From: an uncultured SAR86 cluster bacterium
GTDB lineage: Bacteria > Pseudomonadota > Gammaproteobacteria > Magnimaribacterales > AG-339-G14
Length of the DNA stretch: 64,000 nt
Assembly: GCA_902536295.1 (NCBI GenBank)
Contig: CACAWS010000002.1
Coordinates: 62,001 to 126,000, forward strand
Reading direction: 5' to 3'
Under the pieces are notes generated by a model, which worked only from the letters and a program-made list of their open reading frames with translations, did not search any database and had not been told where the DNA came from. Each line of letters begins with the position of its first letter. The stretch's first letter is position 1. The translations under genes and the position numbers were made by a program. Of this stretch, positions 1 to 6,917 are shown piece after piece.

Positions 1-887
1 TACTTAATTTCTGGCGCATCTCCATCTGAAGAAATTAATTCCCAAGATTCCGGAGATTCTTGTAATTTTTTTAAGAGCAAATTGTTTTGTGTATGTCCGG
101 ATTTGTATCCTTCAAAAGCACCAATAATGTTGTATTGAAGTAAATATAGGTCCCCAACTACGTCTAATATCTTATGTTTAACAAATTCATCTTTAGATCT
201 TAATCCTTCTTCGTTAAGTATTCCGTCTTCCCCTATAGCTATGGCATTCTTCTCGCTAGCGCCAAGCGCAAGGTTTTGTTCTTTCAACATATTTACTTCT
301 TCCATAAACCCAAAAGTTCTTGCACGCGAAATTTCTTTTAGATAGGTAGTTGAATTGAAATCTATTGTAGATTTGCTGGAGTATTGTTTGTGTTTATCGT
401 CATCATAAACCAATGAATAGGTAACTTTAAAACCATCGTAAGGGGATAACCTTACAAAAGCCCCGTTGTCTGTTTCAACAGAAATCTCTTTTTTTATTTT
501 TATGAATTTTTTTGGCTTTGTTTGTTCTTTAATACCTGCAGATTGAATAAGAAATACAAAAGAACTAGAACTGCCATCCATAATTGGAACTTCAACGTCA
601 TCAATTTCGATAATTGCATTATCAATACCCAAACCAGCAAAAGCAGATAGCATATGTTCTATGGTAGAAATTTGAACTTCTCCCTGTATCAAAGTAGTCG
701 CAAGAGTAGTTGCGCCAACATTGTTAACAATGGCTTTAATTTCAACTGGCGGGTCGATATCAACTCTTCTAAATATAATTCCAGTATCTTCTTCGGCAGG
801 TAAGAGTTTAATTGAAATTTTTCTGCCCGAATGTAAGCCAACTCCAACTGCATTTATTGAATTAGTTAATGTTCTCTGTACTAGCAT
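1..887 (-). CDS. lpxC: LpxC, UDP-3-O-acyl-N-acetylglucosamine deacetylase (3' end at window edge)
   Basis: This zinc amidase catalyses the committed step of lipid A synthesis in the cytoplasm. I translated it from the minus strand: 295 codons are visible and the next codon begins TA at base 1, so the gene probably stops exactly at the edge (E. coli LpxC has 305 residues). The zinc and catalytic residues are all in place: E77-H78 in STIEHMLSAF, H238 and D242 in HKILDVVGD, and H265 in GHTQNN. The ATG at 887 directly follows the rlmB stop codon (888-890), so it is the last gene of an rnr-rlmB-lpxC transcript. LpxC is more usually found beside ftsZ; here it is not. Family assignment is secure. 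Confidence 0.95.
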   Translation of the reverse strand, partial: MLVQRTLTNSINAVGVGLHSGRKISIKLLPAEEDTGIIFRRVDIDPPVEIKAIVNNVGATTLATTLIQGEVQISTIEHMLSAFAGLGIDNAIIEIDDVEVPIMDGSSSSFVFLIQSAGIKEQTKPKKFIKIKKEISVETDNGAFVRLSPYDGFKVTYSLVYDDDKHKQYSSKSTIDFNSTTYLKEISRARTFGFMEEVNMLKEQNLALGASEKNAIAIGEDGILNEEGLRSKDEFVKHKILDVVGDLYLLQYNIIGAFEGYKSGHTQNNLLLKKLQESPESWELISSDGDAPEIK

Positions 888-1598
888 TTACAGTTCTCTT
901 TGTCGAAAAACTTCAAATAGGATAACAGATGTAGCGTTAGAAACGTTAAGACTTTCTAATCTCGAATCCATAGGTATTCTTAGTTTTTGATTAGCAAGAT
1001 TTTCAAGGTTTTTTGAAACTCCGTCATTTTCAGAACCGAATATTAGCGCAAGATTTCCTTGAAAGTTTTCTTCAAAAAAATTTTTGTCACTTAAGGAAGA
1101 ACAGCTATAAATTTTGAAATTATTTTGACTAAGAAATTTAGCTACTTTCATTAAATTCGGCACTGAAATCATTGGAATTAATTCCGTTGCGCCTTTGGAT
1201 ACCTCTCTAACAGTTTTAGTAAGTCGGCAAGAATTTTTATTTGGAATGATAATTGCATCTACGTTGGCTCCTAAAGATGATCTAAAAATAGATCCTAAAT
1301 TTTGAGGATCTTGAATTCTGTCTAGAATTAGAAAAAACAAATTTTCTTTGTTAAAAATAAATTTTTCGAGAAAATTTATATCTCTTATTTCTTGTGGATG
1401 AAAAGTCATAGACATTCTTAAATCTTTAGCTTTTGAATTTAATATTAGAATGTTCTTTTCTTTTGCTTTATCAACTATTGGCTTCAATCTTTCAATAGTT
1501 GGGTTAAAAACAATTTCAACAATCTGTTCGTGGTTCAATTCAATTTGAGTTTTTATAAAATTTAAATCAGACGTTGTGATAACTCTTTTACTTAACAT
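888..1598 (-). CDS. rlmB: RlmB, 23S rRNA (guanosine-2'-O)-methyltransferase, TrmH family
   Basis: A SPOUT-fold, SAM-dependent 2'-O-methyltransferase of 236 residues, close to the usual ~243. The three TrmH motifs are visible: LDRIQDPQNLGSIFRS near residue 93, LIFGSENDGVS near 186, and the C-terminal knot segment IPMDSRLESLNVSNATS near 208. The family modifies G2251 of 23S rRNA in E. coli. It starts inside the end of rnr (7-nt overlap, 1592-1598) and stops one base before lpxC, so the three genes look translationally coupled. The rnr-rlmB pairing is the same as in E. coli, which supports RlmB over other TrmH paralogues. Confidence 0.92.
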   Translation of the reverse strand: MLSKRVITTSDLNFIKTQIELNHEQIVEIVFNPTIERLKPIVDKAKEKNILILNSKAKDLRMSMTFHPQEIRDINFLEKFIFNKENLFFLILDRIQDPQNLGSIFRSSLGANVDAIIIPNKNSCRLTKTVREVSKGATELIPMISVPNLMKVAKFLSQNNFKIYSCSSLSDKNFFEENFQGNLALIFGSENDGVSKNLENLANQKLRIPMDSRLESLNVSNATSVILFEVFRQREL

Positions 1599-3154
1599 TT
1601 TTTTAAATCAATTCTTTTTCTAAATACATCCACCGAAGATATTTTTACTTTTATTTTATCTCCTACGAAAAAATTTTCTCTTCTACCTTTTAGAGCCTGA
1701 ATATTTTCATCTAATTTGAACCTAATTTTGCCACCCCTTCTTAAAGAATTTACATGACAGAATCCATCAAGGTTTAACTTTTGAATTCTTACAAAAAGAC
1801 CAATATCAAGCACAGAAACAATAAGCCCTTCAAACTCTTCTCCAATATAGTTTTCGGCACATTTACATTTAAGAAACTTTTCAGCTTCTTGATTAATTTT
1901 TTCAGCTTTTCTTTCTTTAAAAGAAATAAGTTCAGATATTTCTTCAACTTCGTCTTTGTTATAGGCTACTTTACTCAAGTCGTTCTGATTATTTTCTTTT
2001 CTGATTTGATTCTTTATGTTGCGATGGACAATTAAATCTGCATACCTTCTTATTGGTGAGGTAAAGTGACAGTATTTATTCAGGCCCAATGCAAAATGTT
2101 CGCTATTTAGAGAGTCGTACTTAGCTAATTTCATGCTTCTTAAAATTTGAATATTAACTATTTCTTCAAACCTAGTGTTTTTTGATTCCTCTAGCCAGCT
2201 CAAAATACAATTTCTAAAATTATTTGAGCGCATATTTTTTTTGAAACCTCTACTTGTGAGAAAGGCTTTTAGATTAATTATTTTTGATAAGTCAGGCTTT
2301 TCATGAAATCTAAATATAGAAGGAATACGCTTGCTGATTAAGAAATTAGCGGCGCAAATATTTGCAAGAATCATACATTCTTCGACAACGCTATGATAAT
2401 TGTTCCTATTGATTTTTGAAAATTTTACAATTCTGTTTGATTTATCCGTAACCGGCTTAGATTCAGATAGATTAAATTCAATACTTTTTCTTTCTTTTCT
2501 CTTTTTTTTCAGAGCAATGAATATTTTCTCAAGATTTTCTAAACTTTCTTCTAATTTTTGGTCGAGTTTAGACTTAGGTTTATTAAAAAGGGGTCCAAGG
2601 TTCTCATAGGTGAGTCTTGCTCTTGAGATAATTAAAGATTCTAAAAATTCATACCCAATGATCTCGGCGTCTTCTGTTAGATTTACAATACATGTGATAG
2701 TGAGTTTTTTTTCGTCTGGGTTCAGAGAACATTTACCATTTGATAAAAGTTCAGGCAGCATGGGAATGACCTTGTTTCTAAAATAAATTGAAGTGCCTCT
2801 ATTCAAGGCCTCAATATCTAGAGCAGAATTTTTTTTCACATATTCGGAAACATCGGCAATAGAAACATACAACTTATAACCAAGATCTGTCTTTTCCGCG
2901 TACAGAGCATCGTCGAAATCTTTCGCACTTTTTCCGTCAATCGTAACAAAAGGTTTATTTGTTAAATCTGATCGTCCAAGCTGTGAATCTAGTATGTCTT
3001 CTTTTTTTAAAGCATTTAATTCTCTTACTGTAGATTTTGGCCAAGTATCTGAAATATCAGATCTCTCTAATGCCAACTCTGTTGCAAATTCAAAAGGATT
3101 AGCAAAATCATATTTTATAAACGTATTTTTATTTACTTTTTTTTTCTTAGACAT
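1592..3154 (-). CDS. rnr: RNase R-type 3'-5' exoribonuclease lacking the N-terminal cold-shock domains
   Basis: Processive 3'-5' RNA exonuclease of the RNB family. The protein begins just before the RNB domain (WPKSTV...VTIDGKSAKDFDDALY) and carries the four metal-binding Asp of the active site (D73, D79, D81, D82 from the 3154 start), the RNB signatures RGTSIYF and LSNGKCSLNP, and a C-terminal S1 domain (about 430-515). It is 520 residues against 813 in E. coli RNase R: the HTH and both N-terminal cold-shock domains are missing, and the basic C-terminal tail is too. No coding room exists upstream, because rraA diverges 13 nt away. ATG at 3163 (three residues longer) is an alternative, but it lies within the likely -10 box, so 3154 is preferred. 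Coupled to rlmB by a 7-nt overlap. Confidence 0.88.
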   Translation of the reverse strand: MSKKKKVNKNTFIKYDFANPFEFATELALERSDISDTWPKSTVRELNALKKEDILDSQLGRSDLTNKPFVTIDGKSAKDFDDALYAEKTDLGYKLYVSIADVSEYVKKNSALDIEALNRGTSIYFRNKVIPMLPELLSNGKCSLNPDEKKLTITCIVNLTEDAEIIGYEFLESLIISRARLTYENLGPLFNKPKSKLDQKLEESLENLEKIFIALKKKRKERKSIEFNLSESKPVTDKSNRIVKFSKINRNNYHSVVEECMILANICAANFLISKRIPSIFRFHEKPDLSKIINLKAFLTSRGFKKNMRSNNFRNCILSWLEESKNTRFEEIVNIQILRSMKLAKYDSLNSEHFALGLNKYCHFTSPIRRYADLIVHRNIKNQIRKENNQNDLSKVAYNKDEVEEISELISFKERKAEKINQEAEKFLKCKCAENYIGEEFEGLIVSVLDIGLFVRIQKLNLDGFCHVNSLRRGGKIRFKLDENIQALKGRRENFFVGDKIKVKISSVDVFRKRIDLKKC

Positions 3155-3161
3155 GTAATGC

Positions 3162-3169
3162 ATTATAAT
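3162..3169. promoter_or_regulatory. Mirrored -10 box for divergent rnr and rraA
   Basis: The octamer ATTATAAT is its own reverse complement, so it reads TATAAT on both strands (3164-3169 plus, 3167-3162 minus). Exactly 7 nt separate each -10 from a start codon: ATG 3177 for rraA and ATG 3154 for rnr. A start of transcription at the usual 6-8 nt would give leaderless or near-leaderless mRNAs on both sides. No good -35 is visible for either direction, so this is suggestive only. Confidence 0.5.
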
Positions 3170-3176
3170 TCTTTAA

Positions 3177-3665
3177 ATGACTAAAAGATTTAGTACTCCA
3201 GATTTAAGTGATTTACATCCTGAAACCTTTGCTATGGATATCCAATTTAAAAGCTTTGGTAAAAAAGAATATTTTTGTGGTCAAGTCATGACCGCACAAT
3301 GCCCTAATGATAATAGCAAAGTAAAAGAAATATTAAATCGTAATGGATCTGGTCAAGTCTTAGTAGTCGATGGTTTAGGCAGTACGAAAGTTGCTCTGTT
3401 AGGGGACATGTTAGCTCAGCAAGCTATAGATAATTCTTGGGAAGGAATAATTGTTAATGGTTGTGTTAGAGATGTAGAAATTTTGAGGAATCTTCCAATA
3501 GGTGTTTTTGCAATCGGCTCATGTCCGATTAAAAGCAATAAACAAGATCTTGGAGTTACTGGACAATCCCTAGAGATAGGAGGCGTCAAAGTTGAAAAGG
3601 GTTGTTGGATATATGCTGATGAAACAGGTGTGCTTTTATCAAAAGTAGAATTGGAGGTTAATTGA
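3177..3665 (+). CDS. rraA: RraA family protein (RNase E regulator / HMG-aldolase fold)
   Basis: 162 residues, matching E. coli RraA (161). In E. coli it binds RNase E and RhlB and damps mRNA decay; related proteins are 4-hydroxy-4-methyl-2-oxoglutarate aldolases, so activity cannot be fixed from sequence. Family hallmarks are the opening TPDLSDLHP, the GLGSTKVALLGDMLA loop around residue 69, and GIIVNGCVRDVEIL around 91 holding the conserved Arg-Asp. No Shine-Dalgarno precedes the ATG; the start is 7 nt from a TATAAT. It diverges from an RNase R gene, so two RNA-decay functions share one promoter region. The next gene overlaps its stop codon. Confidence 0.9.
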   Translation: MTKRFSTPDLSDLHPETFAMDIQFKSFGKKEYFCGQVMTAQCPNDNSKVKEILNRNGSGQVLVVDGLGSTKVALLGDMLAQQAIDNSWEGIIVNGCVRDVEILRNLPIGVFAIGSCPIKSNKQDLGVTGQSLEIGGVKVEKGCWIYADETGVLLSKVELEVN

Positions 3666-4027
3666 AAATTTCTTCAAACTGGATATTTTTATCATTAGGT
3701 TTTTATTTAATTATTTCAATTTTTCAAATAACTGCTGTTACTGATTCTCTAATCTTAATATTTAATGTAGATAATACTTTTTTTGAGGGTGTTATTTTTA
3801 TCTTTTCAATTTTTTTAACATTTACACCAGTAGTTGGACCTATTCTTGGGATAATTGGTGCAACTCTGGTTTGGGGCTGGAACATATTTTTTGCAATCAT
3901 TCTATTTTTTTGGCCTTATGTATTTTTATTTTTGGGTATGATTTTTTCTCCAAGAATAAAAAGAGAAAAAAGGGGAGAAAAAGAAAAAATTATTGATGCA
4001 GAAATTATAGAAGAAGAAAAATTCTGA
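3662..4027 (+). CDS. Small membrane protein of unknown function
   Basis: I do not recognise a family. The 121-residue product starts at a TTG (3662) that overlaps the rraA stop TGA (3663-3665), so it depends on translation of rraA. It has about three hydrophobic segments (residues 7-24, 40-64, 66-93), the middle one with a Gly/Pro-rich patch (TPVVGPILGIIG), then a strongly charged cytoplasmic-type tail from residue 96 (KREKRGEKEK followed by an acidic end). Such a layout suits a small inner-membrane protein. Its stop lies 8 bp from the stop of the convergent NTF2-like gene, with no terminator between. The reading frame is convincing; the function is not inferable. Confidence 0.7.
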   Translation: MKISSNWIFLSLGFYLIISIFQITAVTDSLILIFNVDNTFFEGVIFIFSIFLTFTPVVGPILGIIGATLVWGWNIFFAIILFFWPYVFLFLGMIFSPRIKREKRGEKEKIIDAEIIEEEKF

Positions 4028-4035
4028 ATTAAAAT

Positions 4036-4419
4036 TTACTTAAGTTCCTGGCCCATATATTTATGAATAAGCTCGACTGCCTGCAACGGTCTAAGCATAA
4101 CTTTAAATTCGGTAATTTTTCCATCGTCATTCCAAGAGATAATGTCTATTCCATTTATTTTTATCTCATTTAGAACCAGTTCAAATTCTAAACATGCAAT
4201 TTTGGCAGACTCAATTTCTTTAGTATATTTGAAGGTTTCATCAGCAAAAACAATAGCTGCGGCAGATAAATATTTTTTTGTAATTTCTTTTCCAGCCTGC
4301 GGCGAAAAAACAACTGGAGAATAAAAAATACAATCTTCGTCCAGAATTTCATCTAGTAGATTCATGTCACCACTTTCTACAACATGATGCCAAGTCTTCA
4401 TGGGGCTAATTACTTTCAT
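4036..4419 (-). CDS. NTF2-like / SnoaL-like protein
   Basis: 127 residues with the pattern of the SnoaL-like NTF2 superfamily: an N-terminal helix (TWHHVVESGDMNLLDEIL), the DEDCIFYSPV strand, a central helix and then several amphipathic strands ending in KITEFKVMLRPLQAVEL. The fold forms a cone-shaped pocket used by cyclases, epoxide hydrolases, isomerases and non-catalytic binders, so no reaction can be named. It begins 6 bp after the stop of the alpha/beta hydrolase on the same strand, and the two are almost surely one transcript. A role on the same small hydrophobic substrate is plausible but inferred. Confidence 0.75.
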   Translation of the reverse strand: MKVISPMKTWHHVVESGDMNLLDEILDEDCIFYSPVVFSPQAGKEITKKYLSAAAIVFADETFKYTKEIESAKIACLEFELVLNEIKINGIDIISWNDDGKITEFKVMLRPLQAVELIHKYMGQELK

Positions 4420-4425
4420 AAGTTT

Positions 4426-5673
4426 TTAAATGTCATTGATAAAATCATACACTGCATTTGCACAACCTTTGGGATTTTCTATTACATTAAAATGTGCTGA
4501 TTTTGGTATGAGTGCAAAAGTATGGAATTTTGCAGTGGGCAAAAGTTTTAATTTTGAATAACCATCCTTGAGCTCAATAAATTGCTTTTCTTTTTTTTTG
4601 GCATCTTGACCTACACAGCCTGGATAAATATCTTCGACTTCATTTCTAAATAAGTTATAAATTCCAAAATATGGTTGATCTGAAATTAATTTTCCATTTC
4701 TTCCAAATTTGAATTCGTCCTCCCCTTGGAATTGCATTATTTTGGCGTCTAATTTTTTGAGTTTTTCTCTGTTAAGAACTTCCTTCTTAACATCAGTTTG
4801 AAGCATAGTCTGTCTAAATTTTAGAAGATATTTTTTTGAGGGATTGTTAGCTTCATATATTAAGTGCGTAAGTCGATCATATTCTTCACTTCTTTTCTTT
4901 GCGCCTTTTAAATATTCAGAAATTTTGCTGATGGCTAAGGGAAATTTGAAAAAGGTTACAAGTGAAAAAATAATTCTCACTTGATGAGGAAATATAAAAA
5001 AGCTATGAGGAGGACCAACGCAAATCATTGGCGCCAATTCTGCCCACTCTTCCTTATAAAAATCCCAAACTTGAGATCCTCTACTTAAGCTTATAAAAAT
5101 TTCAGAATTTGAAATTAAAAGATTTTCAAAAACTATCACACCTCTATCGTGTGCAACAAAATGTGCTTTTTTAAGATTTAACTTTTTAAAAATCTTTAAA
5201 GTTACTTCAGCTTGGGCTTCATGACTGAATTTAGGATCAACATTAACCTTTTTTAGATTTATTTCTCTATTGAAGGGAAGCAATTTTCCGTTGAACTCAG
5301 CAAATGCATTTTGATCTTCTATAATTTCTGAATACTCTTCATAAAACGGTAAATGAAAAATATAGATTAAAAGTGCGCTGTCTTTTTTACATAATTCAGC
5401 TGCCATCCAACACATAGATTCGCTGGAGTCGGTAGGAGCCCCTCCCATCATAACAATTGTGTTTTCTTCCGAAGCATCGTCGTTGCCACACTTCAAGATA
5501 AGATGCTTGAAGCCTTCAATAGAAACATACTGACGAGATATTTTGACACCATAAGGATGTAATATTTTTCCACTTTCTCTATAGACACAAATCATTAAAA
5601 TTAAAATCTTTTGAAAAAGGAGAAGGGTTTTTGCAAAAAATATAAAAATAGTTTCTAAAAAAATTTTTATCAT
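4426..5673 (-). CDS. Alpha/beta-fold hydrolase with N-terminal hydrophobic segment and HDRG nucleophile elbow
   Basis: 415 residues from ATG 5673. Longer readings run back into tRNA-Thr and are artefacts. Residues 2-30 are hydrophobic and could be a membrane anchor or uncleaved signal. The core looks like an alpha/beta hydrolase: a strand leading to GGAPTDSS (near 77, oxyanion region), the elbow FVAHDRGV with D176 in the nucleophile place, and SAHFNV with H394 as likely catalytic His. HDRG elbows occur in epoxide hydrolases and haloacetate dehalogenases, where Asp attacks the substrate; Ser lipases have GxSxG instead. The cap region is long and unfamiliar. It forms an operon with the NTF2-like gene. 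Superfamily likely; substrate unknown. Confidence 0.72.
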   Translation of the reverse strand: MIKIFLETIFIFFAKTLLLFQKILILMICVYRESGKILHPYGVKISRQYVSIEGFKHLILKCGNDDASEENTIVMMGGAPTDSSESMCWMAAELCKKDSALLIYIFHLPFYEEYSEIIEDQNAFAEFNGKLLPFNREINLKKVNVDPKFSHEAQAEVTLKIFKKLNLKKAHFVAHDRGVIVFENLLISNSEIFISLSRGSQVWDFYKEEWAELAPMICVGPPHSFFIFPHQVRIIFSLVTFFKFPLAISKISEYLKGAKKRSEEYDRLTHLIYEANNPSKKYLLKFRQTMLQTDVKKEVLNREKLKKLDAKIMQFQGEDEFKFGRNGKLISDQPYFGIYNLFRNEVEDIYPGCVGQDAKKKEKQFIELKDGYSKLKLLPTAKFHTFALIPKSAHFNVIENPKGCANAVYDFINDI

Positions 5674-5682
5674 TTTAAAAAA

Positions 5683-5758
5683 TGGAGCTGGCGATTGGAT
5701 TCGAACCAACGACCGCCTGATTACAAATCAGGAGCTCTACCAACTGAGCTACGCCAGC
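5683..5758 (-). tRNA. tRNA-Thr (anticodon UGU)
   Basis: Complete cloverleaf on the minus strand: acceptor GCTGGCG pairs with CGCCAGC, anticodon arm CTGAT-TTGTAAT-CAG with TGT, T arm with GGTTCGAATCC. Discriminator T and an encoded CCA (5685-5683). It lies between birA and the hydrolase, both on the same strand. In E. coli thrU (UGU) stands in the thrU-tyrU-glyT-thrT-tufB cluster; here it is separated from its partners by birA. Confidence 0.95.
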
Positions 5759-5777
5759 AAATGGATCGATTATATAT

Positions 5778-6572
5778 TTATTCTTCAACTTTTAAAGAAA
5801 GTTCTCCAGAAGAAATATGTTTTATTTCTTTGTCGACTGATACTTTCATTCTTCCGATTGAGTCAACTTCTAATACTTTACAATATTGATTGTTGTATCT
5901 TTCGGTTTTAACAATTTTATTTTTAAGGTAATTGTGCTCATTAAATCTTTTTTTGAAGAAAGAAAAACCATGTTTTTCAAAGAGTTTTAAATTTTCGAAA
6001 AATTTTAAAGTAGCCATGCCTATTATTTTATTTCTGTCATAAACATTATTGCCGTTTATTAATTTTAAAGAAGTCCATTCTTGATTAATATTCGTGTTGT
6101 TATCCATAAAGACATTTAATCCTATTCCGGTCACAAGTTTAATTTTATCTTTCTGGGGTTTTGTCTCTATTAGGATTCCACAAAATTTTTTGTTCTCATG
6201 ATAAATATCATTTGGCCACTTTATTTTTGAATTTATTCCATATAGCTCTTCCAGACAGTCTCTAATAGTTAGTCCTACCATCAAGCTAAACCCATCAAGG
6301 TTTGTATATTTTTCAGTTAACAAAGAAATTGATAAATATATATTCTCTTCATTAGGACTTTCCCATGTTTTATTACCTCTTCCTCTGCCTTTGTATTGTT
6401 TTTCAGCTGCGCAAATCAATCGATCAGTATTTTGTATTTCTAAATCCATTAAATACTGATTGGTAGAGTCTAATTCTTTGAAAATTATCACTTTTGTGTT
6501 TGAAAAGCTTGAATCTTTAAAAAAAGATTTAATAATTTTTTTATTTAATTTCTTTTGATTGACATCTTTCAT
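5778..6572 (-). CDS. birA: Biotin--[acetyl-CoA-carboxylase] ligase, monofunctional (no HTH)
   Basis: Activates biotin with ATP and attaches it to the carboxyl carrier protein of acetyl-CoA carboxylase. Motifs: GRGRGNKTWESP (62-73, biotinyl-AMP loop), KWPNDIY (118-124), KFCGILIE (129-136) and TGIGLNV. I start it at ATG 6572 (264 residues): the longer frame to 6698 would run antisense through tRNA-Tyr. The winged-helix DNA-binding domain of E. coli BirA (321 residues) is absent, so this enzyme should not be a repressor of biotin genes. The likely -10 TATTCT lies 10 nt upstream, and the tRNA-Tyr promoter overlaps its start on the other strand. Neighbourhood with tRNAs and tuf matches E. coli birA-coaA-thrU...tufB, minus coaA. 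Confidence 0.92.
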   Translation of the reverse strand: MKDVNQKKLNKKIIKSFFKDSSFSNTKVIIFKELDSTNQYLMDLEIQNTDRLICAAEKQYKGRGRGNKTWESPNEENIYLSISLLTEKYTNLDGFSLMVGLTIRDCLEELYGINSKIKWPNDIYHENKKFCGILIETKPQKDKIKLVTGIGLNVFMDNNTNINQEWTSLKLINGNNVYDRNKIIGMATLKFFENLKLFEKHGFSFFKKRFNEHNYLKNKIVKTERYNNQYCKVLEVDSIGRMKVSVDKEIKHISSGELSLKVEE

Positions 6573-6587
6573 TTGTAACAAGAGAAT
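6559..6587 (+). promoter_or_regulatory. Promoter of tRNA-Tyr
   Basis: TTGACA (6559-6564), a 17-nt spacer and GAGAAT (6582-6587), with transcription expected near 6595, just before the tRNA at 6601. The -35 lies inside the 5' end of birA on the opposite strand, and the -10 lies in the birA leader, so the two units face each other head to head. Confidence 0.65.
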
Positions 6588-6600
6588 AAGCGACAAATAT

Positions 6601-6684
6601 GGAGGGGTTGGGGAGCGGTCAAACCCAGCTGACTGTAAATCAGCCGCTTCGGCTTCGCAGGTTCGAATCCTGCCCCCTCCACCA
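6601..6684 (+). tRNA. tRNA-Tyr (anticodon GUA)
   Basis: Class II tRNA with long variable arm (CCGCTTCGGCTTCGC region). Acceptor GGAGGGG pairs with CCCCTCC, anticodon loop CTGTAAA gives GTA, T arm AGGTTCGAATCCT, and CCA is encoded. It is closely similar to E. coli tyrU and stands upstream of tRNA-Thr(GGU) and tuf as there. Confidence 0.96.
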
Positions 6685-6692
6685 TATTTTAG

Positions 6693-6721
6693 TTGCAATT
6701 AACCCTATAATTGAGTATAAA
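6693..6721 (+). promoter_or_regulatory. Promoter of tRNA-Thr(GGU)-tuf transcript
   Basis: TTGCAA (6693-6698), 17-nt spacer, TATAAA (6716-6721), followed directly by the GC-rich discriminator CGCG. That discriminator is typical of stringently controlled stable-RNA promoters. It would drive tRNA-Thr, tuf, tRNA-Trp and the downstream secE-nusG block. The interval to the tRNA (6729-6803) holds no recognisable tRNA-Gly, which stands here in E. coli. Confidence 0.7.
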
Positions 6722-6803
6722 CGCGAACGGAGATATGGGTCTAGGTTTCATTATTTAATCTTATTAGATATTTGAAATTAAGTTCCCTTTTCTTTCTAAG
6801 GAT

Positions 6804-6879
<76 letters not shown>

Positions 6880-6917
6880 GGAAATTAAGAAAAAAATTTT
6901 TTTAAAGAGGAATAAAA

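Noticed and set aside
721-990. Plus-strand frame of 89 codons opposite lpxC and rlmB
   Set aside because: It lies antisense to two well-identified genes and has no recognisable protein features; the same applies to the other opposite-strand frames over tuf, rpoB, rpoC, fusA and prlC.
5674-5709. Longer N-terminus (MVRIQSPAPF...) for the alpha/beta hydrolase
   Set aside because: These codons lie in tRNA-Thr(UGU); the tRNA cloverleaf is complete, so the start is moved to 5673.
6573-6698. 42-residue extension of birA
   Set aside because: It is the antisense of tRNA-Tyr and its promoter, and does not match any BirA N-terminus.
6685-6803. Possible remnant of tRNA-Gly between tRNA-Tyr and tRNA-Thr
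   Set aside because: No acceptor, T-arm or anticodon stem typical of tRNA-Gly can be assembled; the piece holds the promoter of the next unit.
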